Numbered from the stretch's first letter, positions 1 through 9,383 are shown. The stretch is DNA of 64,000 bases from JAGQPD01 sp020426865 (GCA_041399065.1 JAWKTN010000013.1:123394-187393); one strand, 5' to 3'. The notes: a model not told the origin generated them from the letters alone. A program made the numbers and translations.

Positions 1-1764
1 GCCGCGCGGATCGGCGCCAGCGTCGGCTTGCTGACCACCAACTTGGACACCGTCGGCCAGATGAGCTGCAACCCCGCTATCGGTGGAGTGGCCAAGGGAC
101 AGATTGCTCGCGAAGTCGACGCGTTGGGCGGCGCGATGGGGATGGCCATCGACGCCACCGGAATCCAATTCCGGTTACTGAATCGCCGCAAAGGGCCGGC
201 GATGCACAGCCCCCGTGCGCAAGCTGATAAGAAGGCATACCAGCATTTTGTCAAGCATCTTGTCGAACAACAGCCGAATCTGCATCTGCGACAAGAGGTG
301 GTCGAGGACCTGTTGACTGAAGAGTCGCACGGGCTGACGCGAGTTGTGGGAGTTCGGGTACGGGGCGACGTAGTTTACCGGTCCCGCACGGTGATTCTCA
401 CTACCGGTACGTTCCTGCAGGCGCTGATGCATACTGGCGAATCGAAGACGCCAGGTGGTCGAGCGGGAGAGGGGACGACGAGTGGAATCAGTGGTGCTTT
501 GCGGCGTTTGGGTTTCGAGCTGCAGCGGTTCAAGACTGGGACGCCACCACGATTGAACGGTCGCACGATCGACTTTGCTCAATGCGAACTGCAACCGGGC
601 GACGAACCGCCGCAGTGTTTTTCGTTTCTCACGACGCGGCTGGACCTTGAGCAACTGCCGTGTTGGATCACGTACACGAATCCGGAAATACACGCGATCA
701 TTCGGCAAAATCTCCATCGTGCGCCAATGTATACGGGGCAGATTCAATCGAGCGGGCCACGCTACTGTCCGTCGATCGAAGACAAAGTCGTGCGATTCTC
801 GGACAAAACACAGCATCAGTTATTTCTTGAGCCGGAAGGGAGGCAGACGCAAGAATTCTATGTGAATGGAATTTCGACTAGCCTGCCTCGCGATGTGCAA
901 GACAAGATTCTGCGGATGGTGCCCGGGCTGGAACGGGCACAGATCATGCGTTACGGCTACGCTGTGGAATATGATTTCGCGCCGCCCACTCAATTGTGGC
1001 CGTCGCTGCAGACGAAACGCGTCGACGGGCTATTCTTTGCAGGACAGATTAATGGCACAACGGGGTACGAAGAAGCCGCCGCTCAAGGTTTGATGGCTGG
1101 CACCAATGCCGCTCGGATGCTGCAGGATCGCGAACCGGTGGTCTTGCGACGTGACCAGGCCTACATCGGCGTATTGATCGACGATCTGGTAACGTGCGGC
1201 GTCGACGAACCCTACCGGATGTTTACTAGCCGCGCGGAATATCGACTGACACTACGCCACGACAATGCCGACCGGCGGTTGACCCCACTGGCCAGTGACA
1301 TTGGCCTGGTGCCCGACGATCGGACCGCGCGATGGCAAGCGAAGGAAACACAGATCCAGCACACGATCCAGTTTCTCAAGGACAACCGAACGGGCGAGGT
1401 CACCCTGGCAAAATTCCTCCTTCGGCCAGAGGTTCAGTGGCAAGATGTCCTTGCCGTCGCGCCGCAGTTGACCGACGTACCCGCTCAGGTTGCTGAACAA
1501 GTGGTCCACGACCTCAAGTACGAAGGATACGTTGCACGCCAAGAGGTGGCGATTGCACGACAACAGCGACTTTCGGACAAACGCATTCCAGCGCCCTTGG
1601 ATTACGCGACCCTGCCTCATCTCCGCGCCGAAGCTCGCGAAAAACTCTCACGCGTCCAACCGACCACCCTGGCTCAGGCCGGCCGGATCAGTGGGATTAC
1701 TCCCAGCGATATCGCCCTGCTGATGGCGTATCTGGAAGGTCGCTATGGCCGCTCGGCGTCCTAG
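1..1764 (+). CDS. mnmG: tRNA uridine-5-carboxymethylaminomethyl modification enzyme MnmG (GidA), 5' end outside window
   Basis: MnmG is the FAD-dependent partner of MnmE and installs the carboxymethylaminomethyl group on the wobble uridine of several tRNAs. The frame is open from base 1, and the first residues (AARIGASVGLLTTNLDTVGQ) already belong to the FAD-binding Rossmann region. The start codon and the first dinucleotide-binding glycines therefore lie upstream of the window. Conserved GidA blocks are visible: QMSCNPAIGGVAKGQ, the RRKGPAM stretch, the TGTFL stretch, the CPSIEDKVVRF block, the GYEEAAAQGL block, and the MFTSRAEYRL block. The C-terminal helical domain ends in IALLMAYLEGRYG, which is usual for the family. 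Nothing is unusual in the visible part. The identification is certain; only the start is unknown. Confidence 0.97.
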   Translation, partial: AARIGASVGLLTTNLDTVGQMSCNPAIGGVAKGQIAREVDALGGAMGMAIDATGIQFRLLNRRKGPAMHSPRAQADKKAYQHFVKHLVEQQPNLHLRQEVVEDLLTEESHGLTRVVGVRVRGDVVYRSRTVILTTGTFLQALMHTGESKTPGGRAGEGTTSGISGALRRLGFELQRFKTGTPPRLNGRTIDFAQCELQPGDEPPQCFSFLTTRLDLEQLPCWITYTNPEIHAIIRQNLHRAPMYTGQIQSSGPRYCPSIEDKVVRFSDKTQHQLFLEPEGRQTQEFYVNGISTSLPRDVQDKILRMVPGLERAQIMRYGYAVEYDFAPPTQLWPSLQTKRVDGLFFAGQINGTTGYEEAAAQGLMAGTNAARMLQDREPVVLRRDQAYIGVLIDDLVTCGVDEPYRMFTSRAEYRLTLRHDNADRRLTPLASDIGLVPDDRTARWQAKETQIQHTIQFLKDNRTGEVTLAKFLLRPEVQWQDVLAVAPQLTDVPAQVAEQVVHDLKYEGYVARQEVAIARQQRLSDKRIPAPLDYATLPHLRAEAREKLSRVQPTTLAQAGRISGITPSDIALLMAYLEGRYGRSAS

Positions 1765-2243
1765 TCTTTTTTTCAGCAATTCCGATAATCTTGCGATTCG
1801 CCGCAACGCTCGATGTGCCACGACGTTACTCTGGGAGAGGCAGAGAATATAACGAAATCGAGCAAGCGTGGCGAAATATAAATTCCGGGCGATCGGTGGT
1901 CGTTGCGCAACTATCGGCTCCATAACGACTTGCGCCGATAACTTCGATCTTGACTTGAAATTGGCGATCGATATAATTCGGGAGCAGTTGGCAATTTCGG
2001 TAAAGCTGGAAGACGCGGCCGGAAACGCGAACTTGGACGAATTTGGAGTTTACGTGGGTTGCCGTAGGCTAAGGGGTCTACGGGTACCGCGCGGTATGGA
2101 GAACCAGCGATGGAGAACCAACCGCACACAATTAGGCCTATGGAGGGCCGAAGACGCTGGGGCCCCACTTCTGGGAACCTTGGAGTCTCTCTACTAGGTT
2201 TCAGTCTTCGGCTAGGGAAGGGCTAGGGAAGGGTGGTCAAACT
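1765..2243. other. intergenic region between mnmG and the regulator gene
   Basis: About 480 bases with no convincing gene. It holds the predicted promoter above and, just before the regulator gene, an 11-bp tandem duplication (GGCTAGGGAAG twice, about 2211-2232) that supplies purine-rich sequence near the ribosome-binding position. Small open frames on both strands here lack homology or a good start. Confidence 0.6.
1950..1977 (+). promoter_or_regulatory. predicted sigma70-type promoter for the response-regulator gene
   Basis: TTGACT (1950-1955) and TATAAT (1972-1977) are separated by 16 bases, a near-consensus housekeeping promoter. It points to the regulator gene starting at 2244 and would give a leader of about 260 bases. 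Seen in sequence only; no transcription data. Confidence 0.5.
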
Positions 2244-2843
2244 ATGAAGACTGTATTTACGACGGGCGAAGCTGCGAAGATCTGTAAGGTTAGTCAGCAA
2301 ACCATTATCCGTTGTTTCGATTCGGGGCAGCTAAAGGGTTTTCGGGTGCCCGGCAGTAAGTTCCGCCGGATTCCGCGCGATCATCTGTTCGCGTTCATGA
2401 AGGATAACGGCATTCCCACCGACGCTCTGGAAGACGGGCGGCGGAAGGTGCTGATCGTCGACGATGACGAAGAACTCGTCGAACTGATGGCCGATGTCTT
2501 CGAACGGGACTCGCGATTCGACGTACGGACCACGAACAATGGGTTTGATGCCGGGATGCTCGTTCATGAGCTTCGCCCCGACATCGTGGTCCTCGACGTG
2601 ATGCTCCCTGATATCAATGGCAAGGAAGTGTGTCAGCGGGTTCGATGCGATCCCGCGTTGGACGATGTTCGAATCATCTGCATCTCGGGGATGGTCGAGT
2701 CCGACAAGATCAACGATCTGCTGCTGGCCGGAGCGAATGACTTCATGCAAAAACCGTTCTCAGTCGAAAAACTGCTTGAACGAGTTTGCCAATTGCTCGA
2801 TATCGAAACGATTCCATCGGCAACTACCCCGCAATCAATTTAA
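2244..2843 (+). CDS. response regulator with N-terminal excisionase-type HTH and C-terminal receiver
   Basis: This 199-residue protein has two parts. Residues 4-52 are a MerR/excisionase-type winged HTH (TTGEAAKICKVSQQTIIRCF, then GSKFRRI). Residues 67-190 are a CheY-like receiver with the acidic pair D73/D74, phospho-acceptor D118 in VVLDVMLPD, and the conserved lysine K170 in MQKPF. The order is reversed relative to most response regulators, which put the receiver first. The histidine kinase gene starts about 200 bases downstream on the same strand and is the obvious partner. The expected role is a phosphorylation-controlled DNA-binding protein. Target genes cannot be told from the sequence. 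Confidence 0.85.
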   Translation: MKTVFTTGEAAKICKVSQQTIIRCFDSGQLKGFRVPGSKFRRIPRDHLFAFMKDNGIPTDALEDGRRKVLIVDDDEELVELMADVFERDSRFDVRTTNNGFDAGMLVHELRPDIVVLDVMLPDINGKEVCQRVRCDPALDDVRIICISGMVESDKINDLLLAGANDFMQKPFSVEKLLERVCQLLDIETIPSATTPQSI

Positions 2844-2965
2844 TGGTGGATGTCATCAGCGCCGGGCATCCCCGCCCGATCTAGCGGTGGGGCTGCCACC
2901 GCCCAGGGATGAGCCGGACCAACTCCTGACATTCTAGTGATAGTCGAGGTGGCTGGGGGTGATGT

Positions 2966-3021
2966 GTTGACGGCCGGGACCGCCATGGAAAATTGACGGC
3001 TGGGACAGCCATGGAACGTTG
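2966..3021. repeat. two tandem copies of the dispersed ACGGCTGGGACAGCC hairpin repeat
   Basis: Two units of the pattern TTGACGGCTGGGACAGCC followed by ATGGAA lie head to tail (about 2966-2990 and 2993-3019), between the regulator and kinase genes. The core can fold as a stem of up to 7 bp with a GGA loop. Related copies lie at 10,737-10,818 and 15,460-15,492. Confidence 0.75.
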
Positions 3022-3038
3022 GGGCGGGTTTTCAGTCG

Positions 3039-4523
3039 ATGTCGATCAGCCACCTTCCTGTTGTTGACTCCTTGGATTTCGAGTGTCGTCTGCCGCTGAG
3101 TCAAGCGGTCGCAGAGACGTTGCTGTGGATCTGCGCGGAGGATGATCCGCGGGAATTGAAGGAAACGCTGGACAAGCTCGTGCGTCGAGAACCACTTTTT
3201 GCGTTGTGGGTGGCGCTCCGTGTTTGGCACATTGCTCAACAGGCCCCTAAGTCGCTGGACGACCTGGTACGTCACGTTTCACGCATTGGCATGGTGACAT
3301 TGCTCGATTCTTCTGCCAATCGCTCTGGTAAGGTTGGCGGCGAATACGATCCCGCCATGGAAAAACCGGTTTGCACCTCCAAGCCTACGGAGGACGACGT
3401 TCGCAACGGCGAGGTGTGGTTTGCCTGGTCGCACCGTCGTCGGGAGCAGCGGCCAACATCCGTCGTGACTCGCATCGATGAACTCGTCGTCCCGCTACCG
3501 TTTGGCTGGCAGGCGACCCTTCTGGATGAAGGGGCAACAGCGGGTACGGACCCGAATCAGACGGCCGGTTTATGCTTGCCCGGTGGGCCTTTGCTTCCCG
3601 ATTGGCTACACGACGTGGCGTGCGAGTCTGAAGACGTGCAAGTGACACATTGCATTGCCAGCGAGTCCGCGGACCGACTGGCCGATGCTCAAACCGCCGA
3701 AACGTTGTTCAAAGTAGCTGCGAAATTGTCTGCTGCGAGGCAATTGGAAAGGGATTTTCAGGTTGAGTTGCAGCGCCAAAAAATGTTGGCGATGAAGGAA
3801 TTGGCCTACGGGGCCGGTCATGAGATCAACAATCCTTTGGCCAATATTTCGACCCGAGCGCAGTTGCTGCTCAGAGATGAGACGAATCCGGAGCGACGTC
3901 GTGTGCTGCAGAAGATTCACGCTCAGGCGTTTCGTGCCTATGAGATGATCGCCGACATGATGTTGTTTGCCAAGCCTCCGGAACTAAATCGCCAGCCGAT
4001 CGATGGTAACGTTTTTTGGGCGAACGTTCTAAGTGGCCTCGAAGCGAACATTTCCGAACAAGGCACAACGGTCACCCATCATGTAATCGGACCGCTACCG
4101 GCGCTACATGCGGATCCAAGCCAACTGCATGTTGCGGTGCGCGCGTTGTTGGTCAACTCGCTGCAAGCACTAGCGGAAGGAGGCGAAATCCACTGCTTGC
4201 TCTCGCCAACCGATGCGGTTGATCACCGGTATTTTCCCGGTTGGCAATGGGAAGTGCGCGACAATGGCCCGGGGATCGACGAGAGCATCAGTCGCCACAT
4301 CTTTGACCCGTTCTACAGCGGGCGGGAGGCGGGGCGCGGGTTGGGATTCGGCTTACCCAAAGCGTGGCGAATCGTGCATGAACATTCCGGATCGATAGAC
4401 GTAACACGTACTACGGATCAGTGGACGGTATTCCGCATCCGACTGGCGGTGGAGCCGAATTATTCGGCCGAGTGCCAGATGAACGAGTGCCAGATGAACG
4501 GTGAGCCAGTCGTTGGACGCTAG
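3039..4523 (+). CDS. sensor histidine kinase, no transmembrane segment seen
   Basis: This 494-residue protein has an uncharacterised N-terminal half (1-230) with no membrane segment. A short coiled segment follows, then a HisKA dimerisation helix with the H-box at H261 (GAGHEINNPLANI). The C-terminal HATPase_c domain has the N-box region near NSLQAL, the G1 box VRDNGPGID, the F-box FDPFYSG, and the G2 box GRGLGFGLP. It probably autophosphorylates and passes phosphate to the upstream receiver protein. The first part of the N-terminus (alpha-helical, LxxLVRREPLFALWV) resembles an HDOD-like or helical regulatory region, but I cannot name it. The last codons include a 15-bp tandem duplication (4470-4499) that encodes ECQMN twice. 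The ribosome-binding site is weak, so the start is moderately certain. Confidence 0.85.
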   Translation: MSISHLPVVDSLDFECRLPLSQAVAETLLWICAEDDPRELKETLDKLVRREPLFALWVALRVWHIAQQAPKSLDDLVRHVSRIGMVTLLDSSANRSGKVGGEYDPAMEKPVCTSKPTEDDVRNGEVWFAWSHRRREQRPTSVVTRIDELVVPLPFGWQATLLDEGATAGTDPNQTAGLCLPGGPLLPDWLHDVACESEDVQVTHCIASESADRLADAQTAETLFKVAAKLSAARQLERDFQVELQRQKMLAMKELAYGAGHEINNPLANISTRAQLLLRDETNPERRRVLQKIHAQAFRAYEMIADMMLFAKPPELNRQPIDGNVFWANVLSGLEANISEQGTTVTHHVIGPLPALHADPSQLHVAVRALLVNSLQALAEGGEIHCLLSPTDAVDHRYFPGWQWEVRDNGPGIDESISRHIFDPFYSGREAGRGLGFGLPKAWRIVHEHSGSIDVTRTTDQWTVFRIRLAVEPNYSAECQMNECQMNGEPVVGR

Positions 4524-4665
4524 CACGTCGTGGGTGGCTGGGCTTGTTTCGGGGCCGAAGCTCGCTTAGGCTTTGTGGGCCGTAGGTGAAACCGCTTTCG
4601 CTGGCCAATGCGATCGATCGAAACGGGGCGGCAGGAGAGCGGATCATGGAGGAGAGAGGCAAACA

Positions 4666-6762
4666 ATGACGCATCCGATTGGCAATTCAAGGACTCCGTC
4701 GGTGCCTTCGAGCCAGCAAGCGGACTCGGCGGGACACTCCCGTTTGGCGACATCGGCCGTTCGATCAGCGACGGAACGAGGGATTGCGTATTTGATGGCT
4801 TGTCAGCACGAGGACGGACGATGGGAATCGCCGGTCGAGGGCGACGGGTCTGAGACGGCTCAGACGGTGATGCTGATGTGTTGGCTTGGTCGTGCCGATT
4901 TGGTACACGGCTATTGCCGATTTCTGTTATCGCAGCAAATGCCTGCCGGCGGGTGGGCACGCTACCCCGGTGGGCCGCTGGACATAGACGTGAGTGTTCA
5001 GGCATACGCGGCGATCAAGATGGCGGAGTTCCCGGTTGCTGAGCACGACATGCGTCGAGCTCAGGAGGCGATTATCGCTCACGGAGGTGCTGACCGAACG
5101 AGCGGGGTGACTCGGTGGTTGCTTGGGATCTCGGGGCAGCTTCCGTACCACGTCTGTCCGCCGGTAACTCCGGAAGTTGTGTTGATGCCACAATGGTGTC
5201 GTTCGAACATCTATCGTCAATCGACGTGGCGCCGGTTGATCACGGTGCCGTTGGCGATCGTATCGGCTTATCGTCGGCCAACGCAAATGTCAATAACACA
5301 GACGATCGACGAGCTCTTTGTCATGTCGCCCGAACGGTGGCCCGCGACTTGGTTGTACTATGCCTGTGACATGGATGGAGACGATTGGACGCGTAGGTCG
5401 GATTGGGGCGATCGTTTACTGCGATTATGGGAGCGACTAGCGTTGGCTCCGGTGCGGCGAAGAGCAGTATTGTCGGCGGTGCGTTGGTTAGGAAAGAGGT
5501 TGGAACCGGCGGGATCACTGGGGGGGTTGGTAACGCCTTCGGTCCTTGCTGCCGCGGCGTTGCTGGCACACGGACACGATGGGGACAGCTTGGCGATTAG
5601 TGGCATTGTCCAGTGGATTCGTAGCTTGTCGCGCGAGGTGACCGGGGGCGAACGCGTGTCACCGCGTCGGCAGCCGGTGCGGGATACGGTAGCGACGGTG
5701 CGAACTCTAGCGGCGTGCGGCGTCGATCCCTTGGATGCCCGCATGAATCGCGCTGTCGATTGGCTGTTGGGATGCGAAATCAACAGCATGGGGGATTGGT
5801 TCGATGTCGTACGCAGCGAGCCTGGATGCTGGTCCTTTACTCATGACAATCCTTTCTATCCTGATATTCTTTCTACTGCCACAACGCTGTCGTCATTGCG
5901 GGAGCAATTCGCGAGTAGCCCGCCTGATTCGCTGCTGGCGGACGATTCGATGATCGCCATTATTTGGGCCAATAGCATGAACCTGGCCAAGCAGCAGATC
6001 GCGCTGCTTGATCGCGTCGCCGCCGCCAGTCGGCGGGGCCGACGTTGGCTGCTGGCAATGCAGAATCCCGATGGCGGCTGGGGGACCTTCAATAAGATCA
6101 TGGAATCGCGGTGGGATGCGAATTGGTCAGAAGAGGTGTGCGAGGAACGCCGCGATAGCAGCCATCCAGAAACCACCGGTTGCGTGTTAGAGACCCTCGG
6201 CAGCTGGGAAATGCGACGTGGCCAATCGGCGGTGGATAAGGGGATCGGCTTTATGCGTCGCACGCAACGTAGTGACGGTTGTTGGCCCAGTCGATGGGCC
6301 GTTGGTAACATTCACGGAACGTGGCGCGCTATTACTGGTCTGGCTGCCGTTGGTATCCGCGCCGGTGATCCCGCCGTCTCCGCCGCCGCTCGATGGCTCA
6401 TCTCCCAACAACGCCCCTCCGGTGCCTGGACCGCCGCTCCCTTGACAGGCCACCCGACTTCATCGACAACGTCACCGACCACTTCACCATTCGATCGGGC
6501 ATCCGATGCCAACCTCCGTGCCGACTCGGTCATGCAAACGGCTTGGGCGGTGTTGGCGTTGTTGGCCGCGGGACTGCACGGCCATGATTCCGTGCGACGC
6601 GGCGTGGACTATTTGTTACAATGTCAGCAAGCGGACGGATCCTGGCAGCAATCGCTCCATCTGGCGACGTCCGTGTCGGAGCATACCGTGATCCGCGCCT
6701 CGGCGGATGAGACCGTTTATCCGTTGGCGGCCATTGGTTCGTTTCAGAAACTGTTGAAGTGA
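4666..6762 (+). CDS. squalene-hopene cyclase homologue lacking the DxDD acid motif
   Basis: This 698-residue protein aligns along its length with squalene-hopene cyclases. Visible matches are the N-terminal repeat DGRWESPVEGD, the QQMPAGGWARYPGG block, the NIYRQSTWRR block, PDGGWGTFNK, and QRSDGCWPSRWAVGNIHGTW. The last QW repeat is QCQQADGSW. The start is ATG 4666, behind a GGAGGAGAG ribosome-binding site; the frame is open further upstream. Where true cyclases have the catalytic DVDD, this protein has D400-I-L-S (YPDILSTATTL), so the protonating aspartate is missing. It may be inactive, do a different reaction, or serve a structural role. A Thr/Ser-rich insertion lies before the last repeat. 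HpnG-like and ispH genes follow, which supports a hopanoid/isoprenoid setting. Confidence 0.85.
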   Translation: MTHPIGNSRTPSVPSSQQADSAGHSRLATSAVRSATERGIAYLMACQHEDGRWESPVEGDGSETAQTVMLMCWLGRADLVHGYCRFLLSQQMPAGGWARYPGGPLDIDVSVQAYAAIKMAEFPVAEHDMRRAQEAIIAHGGADRTSGVTRWLLGISGQLPYHVCPPVTPEVVLMPQWCRSNIYRQSTWRRLITVPLAIVSAYRRPTQMSITQTIDELFVMSPERWPATWLYYACDMDGDDWTRRSDWGDRLLRLWERLALAPVRRRAVLSAVRWLGKRLEPAGSLGGLVTPSVLAAAALLAHGHDGDSLAISGIVQWIRSLSREVTGGERVSPRRQPVRDTVATVRTLAACGVDPLDARMNRAVDWLLGCEINSMGDWFDVVRSEPGCWSFTHDNPFYPDILSTATTLSSLREQFASSPPDSLLADDSMIAIIWANSMNLAKQQIALLDRVAAASRRGRRWLLAMQNPDGGWGTFNKIMESRWDANWSEEVCEERRDSSHPETTGCVLETLGSWEMRRGQSAVDKGIGFMRRTQRSDGCWPSRWAVGNIHGTWRAITGLAAVGIRAGDPAVSAAARWLISQQRPSGAWTAAPLTGHPTSSTTSPTTSPFDRASDANLRADSVMQTAWAVLALLAAGLHGHDSVRRGVDYLLQCQQADGSWQQSLHLATSVSEHTVIRASADETVYPLAAIGSFQKLLK

Positions 6763-6779
6763 GGTTGTAGATCATTCTC

Positions 6780-7727
6780 ATGTTGCGTTGGGTCGTTGCG
6801 AACTGGTTTCGTCAATCAACGCAGGAGGCGCTGCGAGAGTTCTTGCGATCCGCCGCCGCTGGATCGGGCGATCGCGAGTCTCACGGGGAGCGGCCACAGG
6901 ACCGGCACGGCACCCGCGATCAAAAGGTGCATGCCGAATCGTCGTTGCCCATTCCCGTTCAAGATGTCCGACGCGACGTGGCGATTGTGTGCGCGTTGGG
7001 GGCGGAAGCGGGCGGTCTGGTCGATCGAATGCAGGATGTAGTGACACAAAAATGCAGTACGTACGTCGAGACGTGTGGATTGCTCGGCACGCGTTCCGTC
7101 GTTATCGCTCAGTGTGGGATCGGTCAGCGGCATGCCGCGCAGGCCACGACGGATGTGATCACGGTCTCGCGGCCGCTGTGCGTGATTTCCGCCGGCTTTG
7201 CCGTCGCACTCCACGATACGTTGCGACGAGGCCAGATCGTGCTGGGTGATTCCGTGACCAACAACCAGCGGGATGCGCTCGACCTGGGATTGCGTCTCGA
7301 TCCCTCCGTCCAACAGCAGCCTGGGCTGCATGTGGGGCGGATTGCTACGGTGAATCGGCTGCTAAGTCATCCCGACGAAAAGCAACGGTTGCATCATCAG
7401 ACCGAGGCTATTGTGGCTGATCTGGATACATACGCCGTGGCCACTGTTTGCCGACAACGTGGCGTCCCGTTCCTGGCCGTACGCGTGGTCAGTGACGTCC
7501 TGGCCGATGCGATGCCCAGCGATTTGGAGCGTCTGCTGGGACACAACTCGTTGGCCGGTAAACTTGGCGCCGCCGCTGCCGCACTCACCCGCCGCCCGTC
7601 AGGTTTGGTCGATCTTTGGCAGATGAAGGAAGACGCACTGAAGGCATCCGATCGATTGGCCAAATTTCTCGAACAAATGTCGGCACAACTGCCGCGACAT
7701 CCGCATCCCGAACCTCCCGTGGCCTGA
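6780..7727 (+). CDS. hpnG: nucleosidase/phosphorylase-family protein, probable hopanoid-associated HpnG
   Basis: This 315-residue protein begins 17 bases after the cyclase homologue. From about residue 62 it shows the nucleoside phosphorylase / MTA-SAH nucleosidase fold: VAIVCALGAEAG, VVIAQCGIGQRHA, VISAGFAVAL, then ADLDTYAVATVCRQRGVPF with VRVVSDVL. In hopanoid clusters the HpnG protein acts on adenosylhopane to give ribosylhopane, and its gene typically lies beside the cyclase gene, as here. The first 60 residues are low-complexity and charged and may not belong to the domain, so a later start is possible. In the pattern usually MESYAVA the first residue is a leucine (LDTYAVA). It could instead be a general MTA/SAH nucleosidase; context favours HpnG. 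Confidence 0.7.
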   Translation: MLRWVVANWFRQSTQEALREFLRSAAAGSGDRESHGERPQDRHGTRDQKVHAESSLPIPVQDVRRDVAIVCALGAEAGGLVDRMQDVVTQKCSTYVETCGLLGTRSVVIAQCGIGQRHAAQATTDVITVSRPLCVISAGFAVALHDTLRRGQIVLGDSVTNNQRDALDLGLRLDPSVQQQPGLHVGRIATVNRLLSHPDEKQRLHHQTEAIVADLDTYAVATVCRQRGVPFLAVRVVSDVLADAMPSDLERLLGHNSLAGKLGAAAAALTRRPSGLVDLWQMKEDALKASDRLAKFLEQMSAQLPRHPHPEPPVA

Positions 7728-7743
7728 TCCGCTCCGCCGCTGC

Positions 7744-7749
7744 TATAAT
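7744..7749 (+). promoter_or_regulatory. possible -10 element (TATAAT) for ispH
   Basis: A perfect TATAAT lies 70 bases upstream of the ispH start, between the HpnG-like gene and ispH. No good -35 box is visible at the usual distance, so this is a weak prediction. Confidence 0.3.
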
Positions 7750-7818
7750 ATCGGTCGTGCTGGGCCGTGAATGCTGCCATAGCTGTTCTTGCACGTTGCT
7801 CGTTATCGTCCATCATCC

Positions 7819-8745
7819 ATGAAAATCTTGTTAGCCAACCCGCGTGGATTCTGTGCCGGCGTAAACATGGCCATCGAAAGCCTCGATTTGGCCATTCAGG
7901 CGTTCGGGACCCCCGTTTACGTCTATCACGAAATCGTCCACAACAAATACGTGGTCGATACTTTTCGCCAAAAGGGCGCCGTGTTCGTCGACCAACTTGA
8001 AGATGTTCCCCTGGGGGCCCATTTGCTATTCTCCGCACACGGAGTGTCCCCCGAAATCCGTCGCATTGCTCGCCAGCGAAATCTGGTTGCCATCGATGCA
8101 ACTTGCCCATTGGTTACGAAAGTCCACTTGGAAGCGTTGCGATTTGCCCGCGAAGGATACACCATCGTCTTGATTGGCCACGACGGCCACGACGAAGTGA
8201 TCGGTACGATGGGCGAAGCTCCCCAAGCGATCGTGCTCGTGGAAAATGAACAGGACGTCGATCGACTGCAGGTTAGGGACCCTGATCGGTTAGCCTATCT
8301 CACCCAAACGACTCTTTCCGTCGACGACGCCAATCGCATCATTGCCCGGCTGAAGAGCCGGTTTCCGAATATCGTCGGGCCACCAAAGGAAGATATTTGC
8401 TACGCGACACAAAACCGTCAGGAAGCGGTGCGGCTCTTGGCCGAGTCCGCTGATGTGGTACTGGTCGTTGGAAGTGTCAACAGTTCCAACAGCCAGCGAC
8501 TACGCGAGCTGGGCTCCGAGCAGGGGAAACCAAGCTACCTGATCGACGGCCCCGCCGATTTGCAGGATGCATGGTTTGAAAATGTGGAGAAGGTCCTGCT
8601 GACGGCCGGCGCCAGCGCTCCAGAGTCGCTCGTTCAGGAAGTCATTGACCGGCTGCACCAACAGTTCGGCGCGCACGTCGAACTGCACTCGATTCGCGAA
8701 GAGGAAGTGCACTTCCCACTGCCGAAAGAACTGCGACGACCGTAA
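7819..8745 (+). CDS. ispH: 4-hydroxy-3-methylbut-2-enyl diphosphate reductase IspH
   Basis: IspH is the iron-sulfur enzyme of the last MEP-pathway step, making IPP and DMAPP. This 308-residue protein carries the three cluster cysteines in their usual settings: NPRGFCAGV (C12), DATCPLVTKVH, and DICYATQNRQEAV. It also has the substrate-binding HEIVHN and SAHGVSP motifs, GHDGHDEV, the TQTT stretch, and the VGSVNSSNSQRL loop. The start is ATG 7819 (MKILLANPRGFCAG); an in-frame ATG 30 bases upstream would add an unconserved leader. It lies downstream of the cyclase and HpnG-like genes and would supply their isoprenoid precursor. It converges with the CBS gene, leaving only 7 bases between stop codons. 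Confidence 0.96.
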   Translation: MKILLANPRGFCAGVNMAIESLDLAIQAFGTPVYVYHEIVHNKYVVDTFRQKGAVFVDQLEDVPLGAHLLFSAHGVSPEIRRIARQRNLVAIDATCPLVTKVHLEALRFAREGYTIVLIGHDGHDEVIGTMGEAPQAIVLVENEQDVDRLQVRDPDRLAYLTQTTLSVDDANRIIARLKSRFPNIVGPPKEDICYATQNRQEAVRLLAESADVVLVVGSVNSSNSQRLRELGSEQGKPSYLIDGPADLQDAWFENVEKVLLTAGASAPESLVQEVIDRLHQQFGAHVELHSIREEEVHFPLPKELRRP

Positions 8746-8752
8746 CGCGTTC

Positions 8753-9181
8753 TCAGGTACTGTGGATGTACGTCTTGAGAAAATGGTTTTCCATCGATAG
8801 CCGGTCGTGCTGGGCTTTTACTACGTCCCCGATGGAAATGATGCCGGCCAATTGCCCGTCGTCGATAATCGGCAAGTGACGGACCCGTTTTTCGGTCAAG
8901 ATGCCCATCACGTCATCAAGTCCGTCCTGTGATGTCGCCGTCACCAGGTTCGCGCTCATTCGCTCCCGCACCAAGATCTGGCTCAGTTCTCGCTTTTCCG
9001 TCGCACAGGCGCGCAAGATGTCCCGTTCGGTGATGATCCCGACGACCTCTTCGCCATCTCGGACCAACAGAGAACCACAGTCATATTGCACCAGTAACTG
9101 CACAACTTGCGACAATGTGGCGTCAGACCGAATGGAATGCACTTTGTTTCCCTTCGACTGAAGAATCTCCTGAGTCCGCAT
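8753..9181 (-). CDS. two-CBS-domain protein
   Basis: This 142-residue protein is made of a tandem CBS pair, a Bateman module: about 8-65 (SIRSDATLSQVVQLLVQYDCGSLLV, GIITERDILR) and 75-135 (TSQDGLDDVMGILTEKRVRHLPIIDDGQL, GIISIGDVVKAQ). Such small cytoplasmic proteins bind adenine nucleotides. The function here is unknown. The start has a strong AGGAGG 8 bases upstream. It is transcribed towards ispH. Confidence 0.9.
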   Translation of the reverse strand: MRTQEILQSKGNKVHSIRSDATLSQVVQLLVQYDCGSLLVRDGEEVVGIITERDILRACATEKRELSQILVRERMSANLVTATSQDGLDDVMGILTEKRVRHLPIIDDGQLAGIISIGDVVKAQHDRLSMENHFLKTYIHST

Positions 9182-9383
9182 AAGGTTAGCCTCCTATGAC
9201 GTCGAAATGCCCCCGCGATCAGTGCGCGACAGAAATGTCTGGCCGAATGGCCACCGCGAACTGCCACCGTGTACTGCGCCCAGCATAGTTGCCGCGGACC
9301 GGCCTCGTCAATCACGGACCCCGATTTTTCGGCTGGCTTGTGAAATAAATCACAAAGTGGCGATGGCCGATGATGCGGTTCAG

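Noticed and set aside
1868..2197. Open frame of 109 codons in the mnmG-regulator intergenic region
   Set aside because: It has no ribosome-binding site and no recognisable sequence, and it overlaps the predicted promoter; an opposite-strand frame is equally open.
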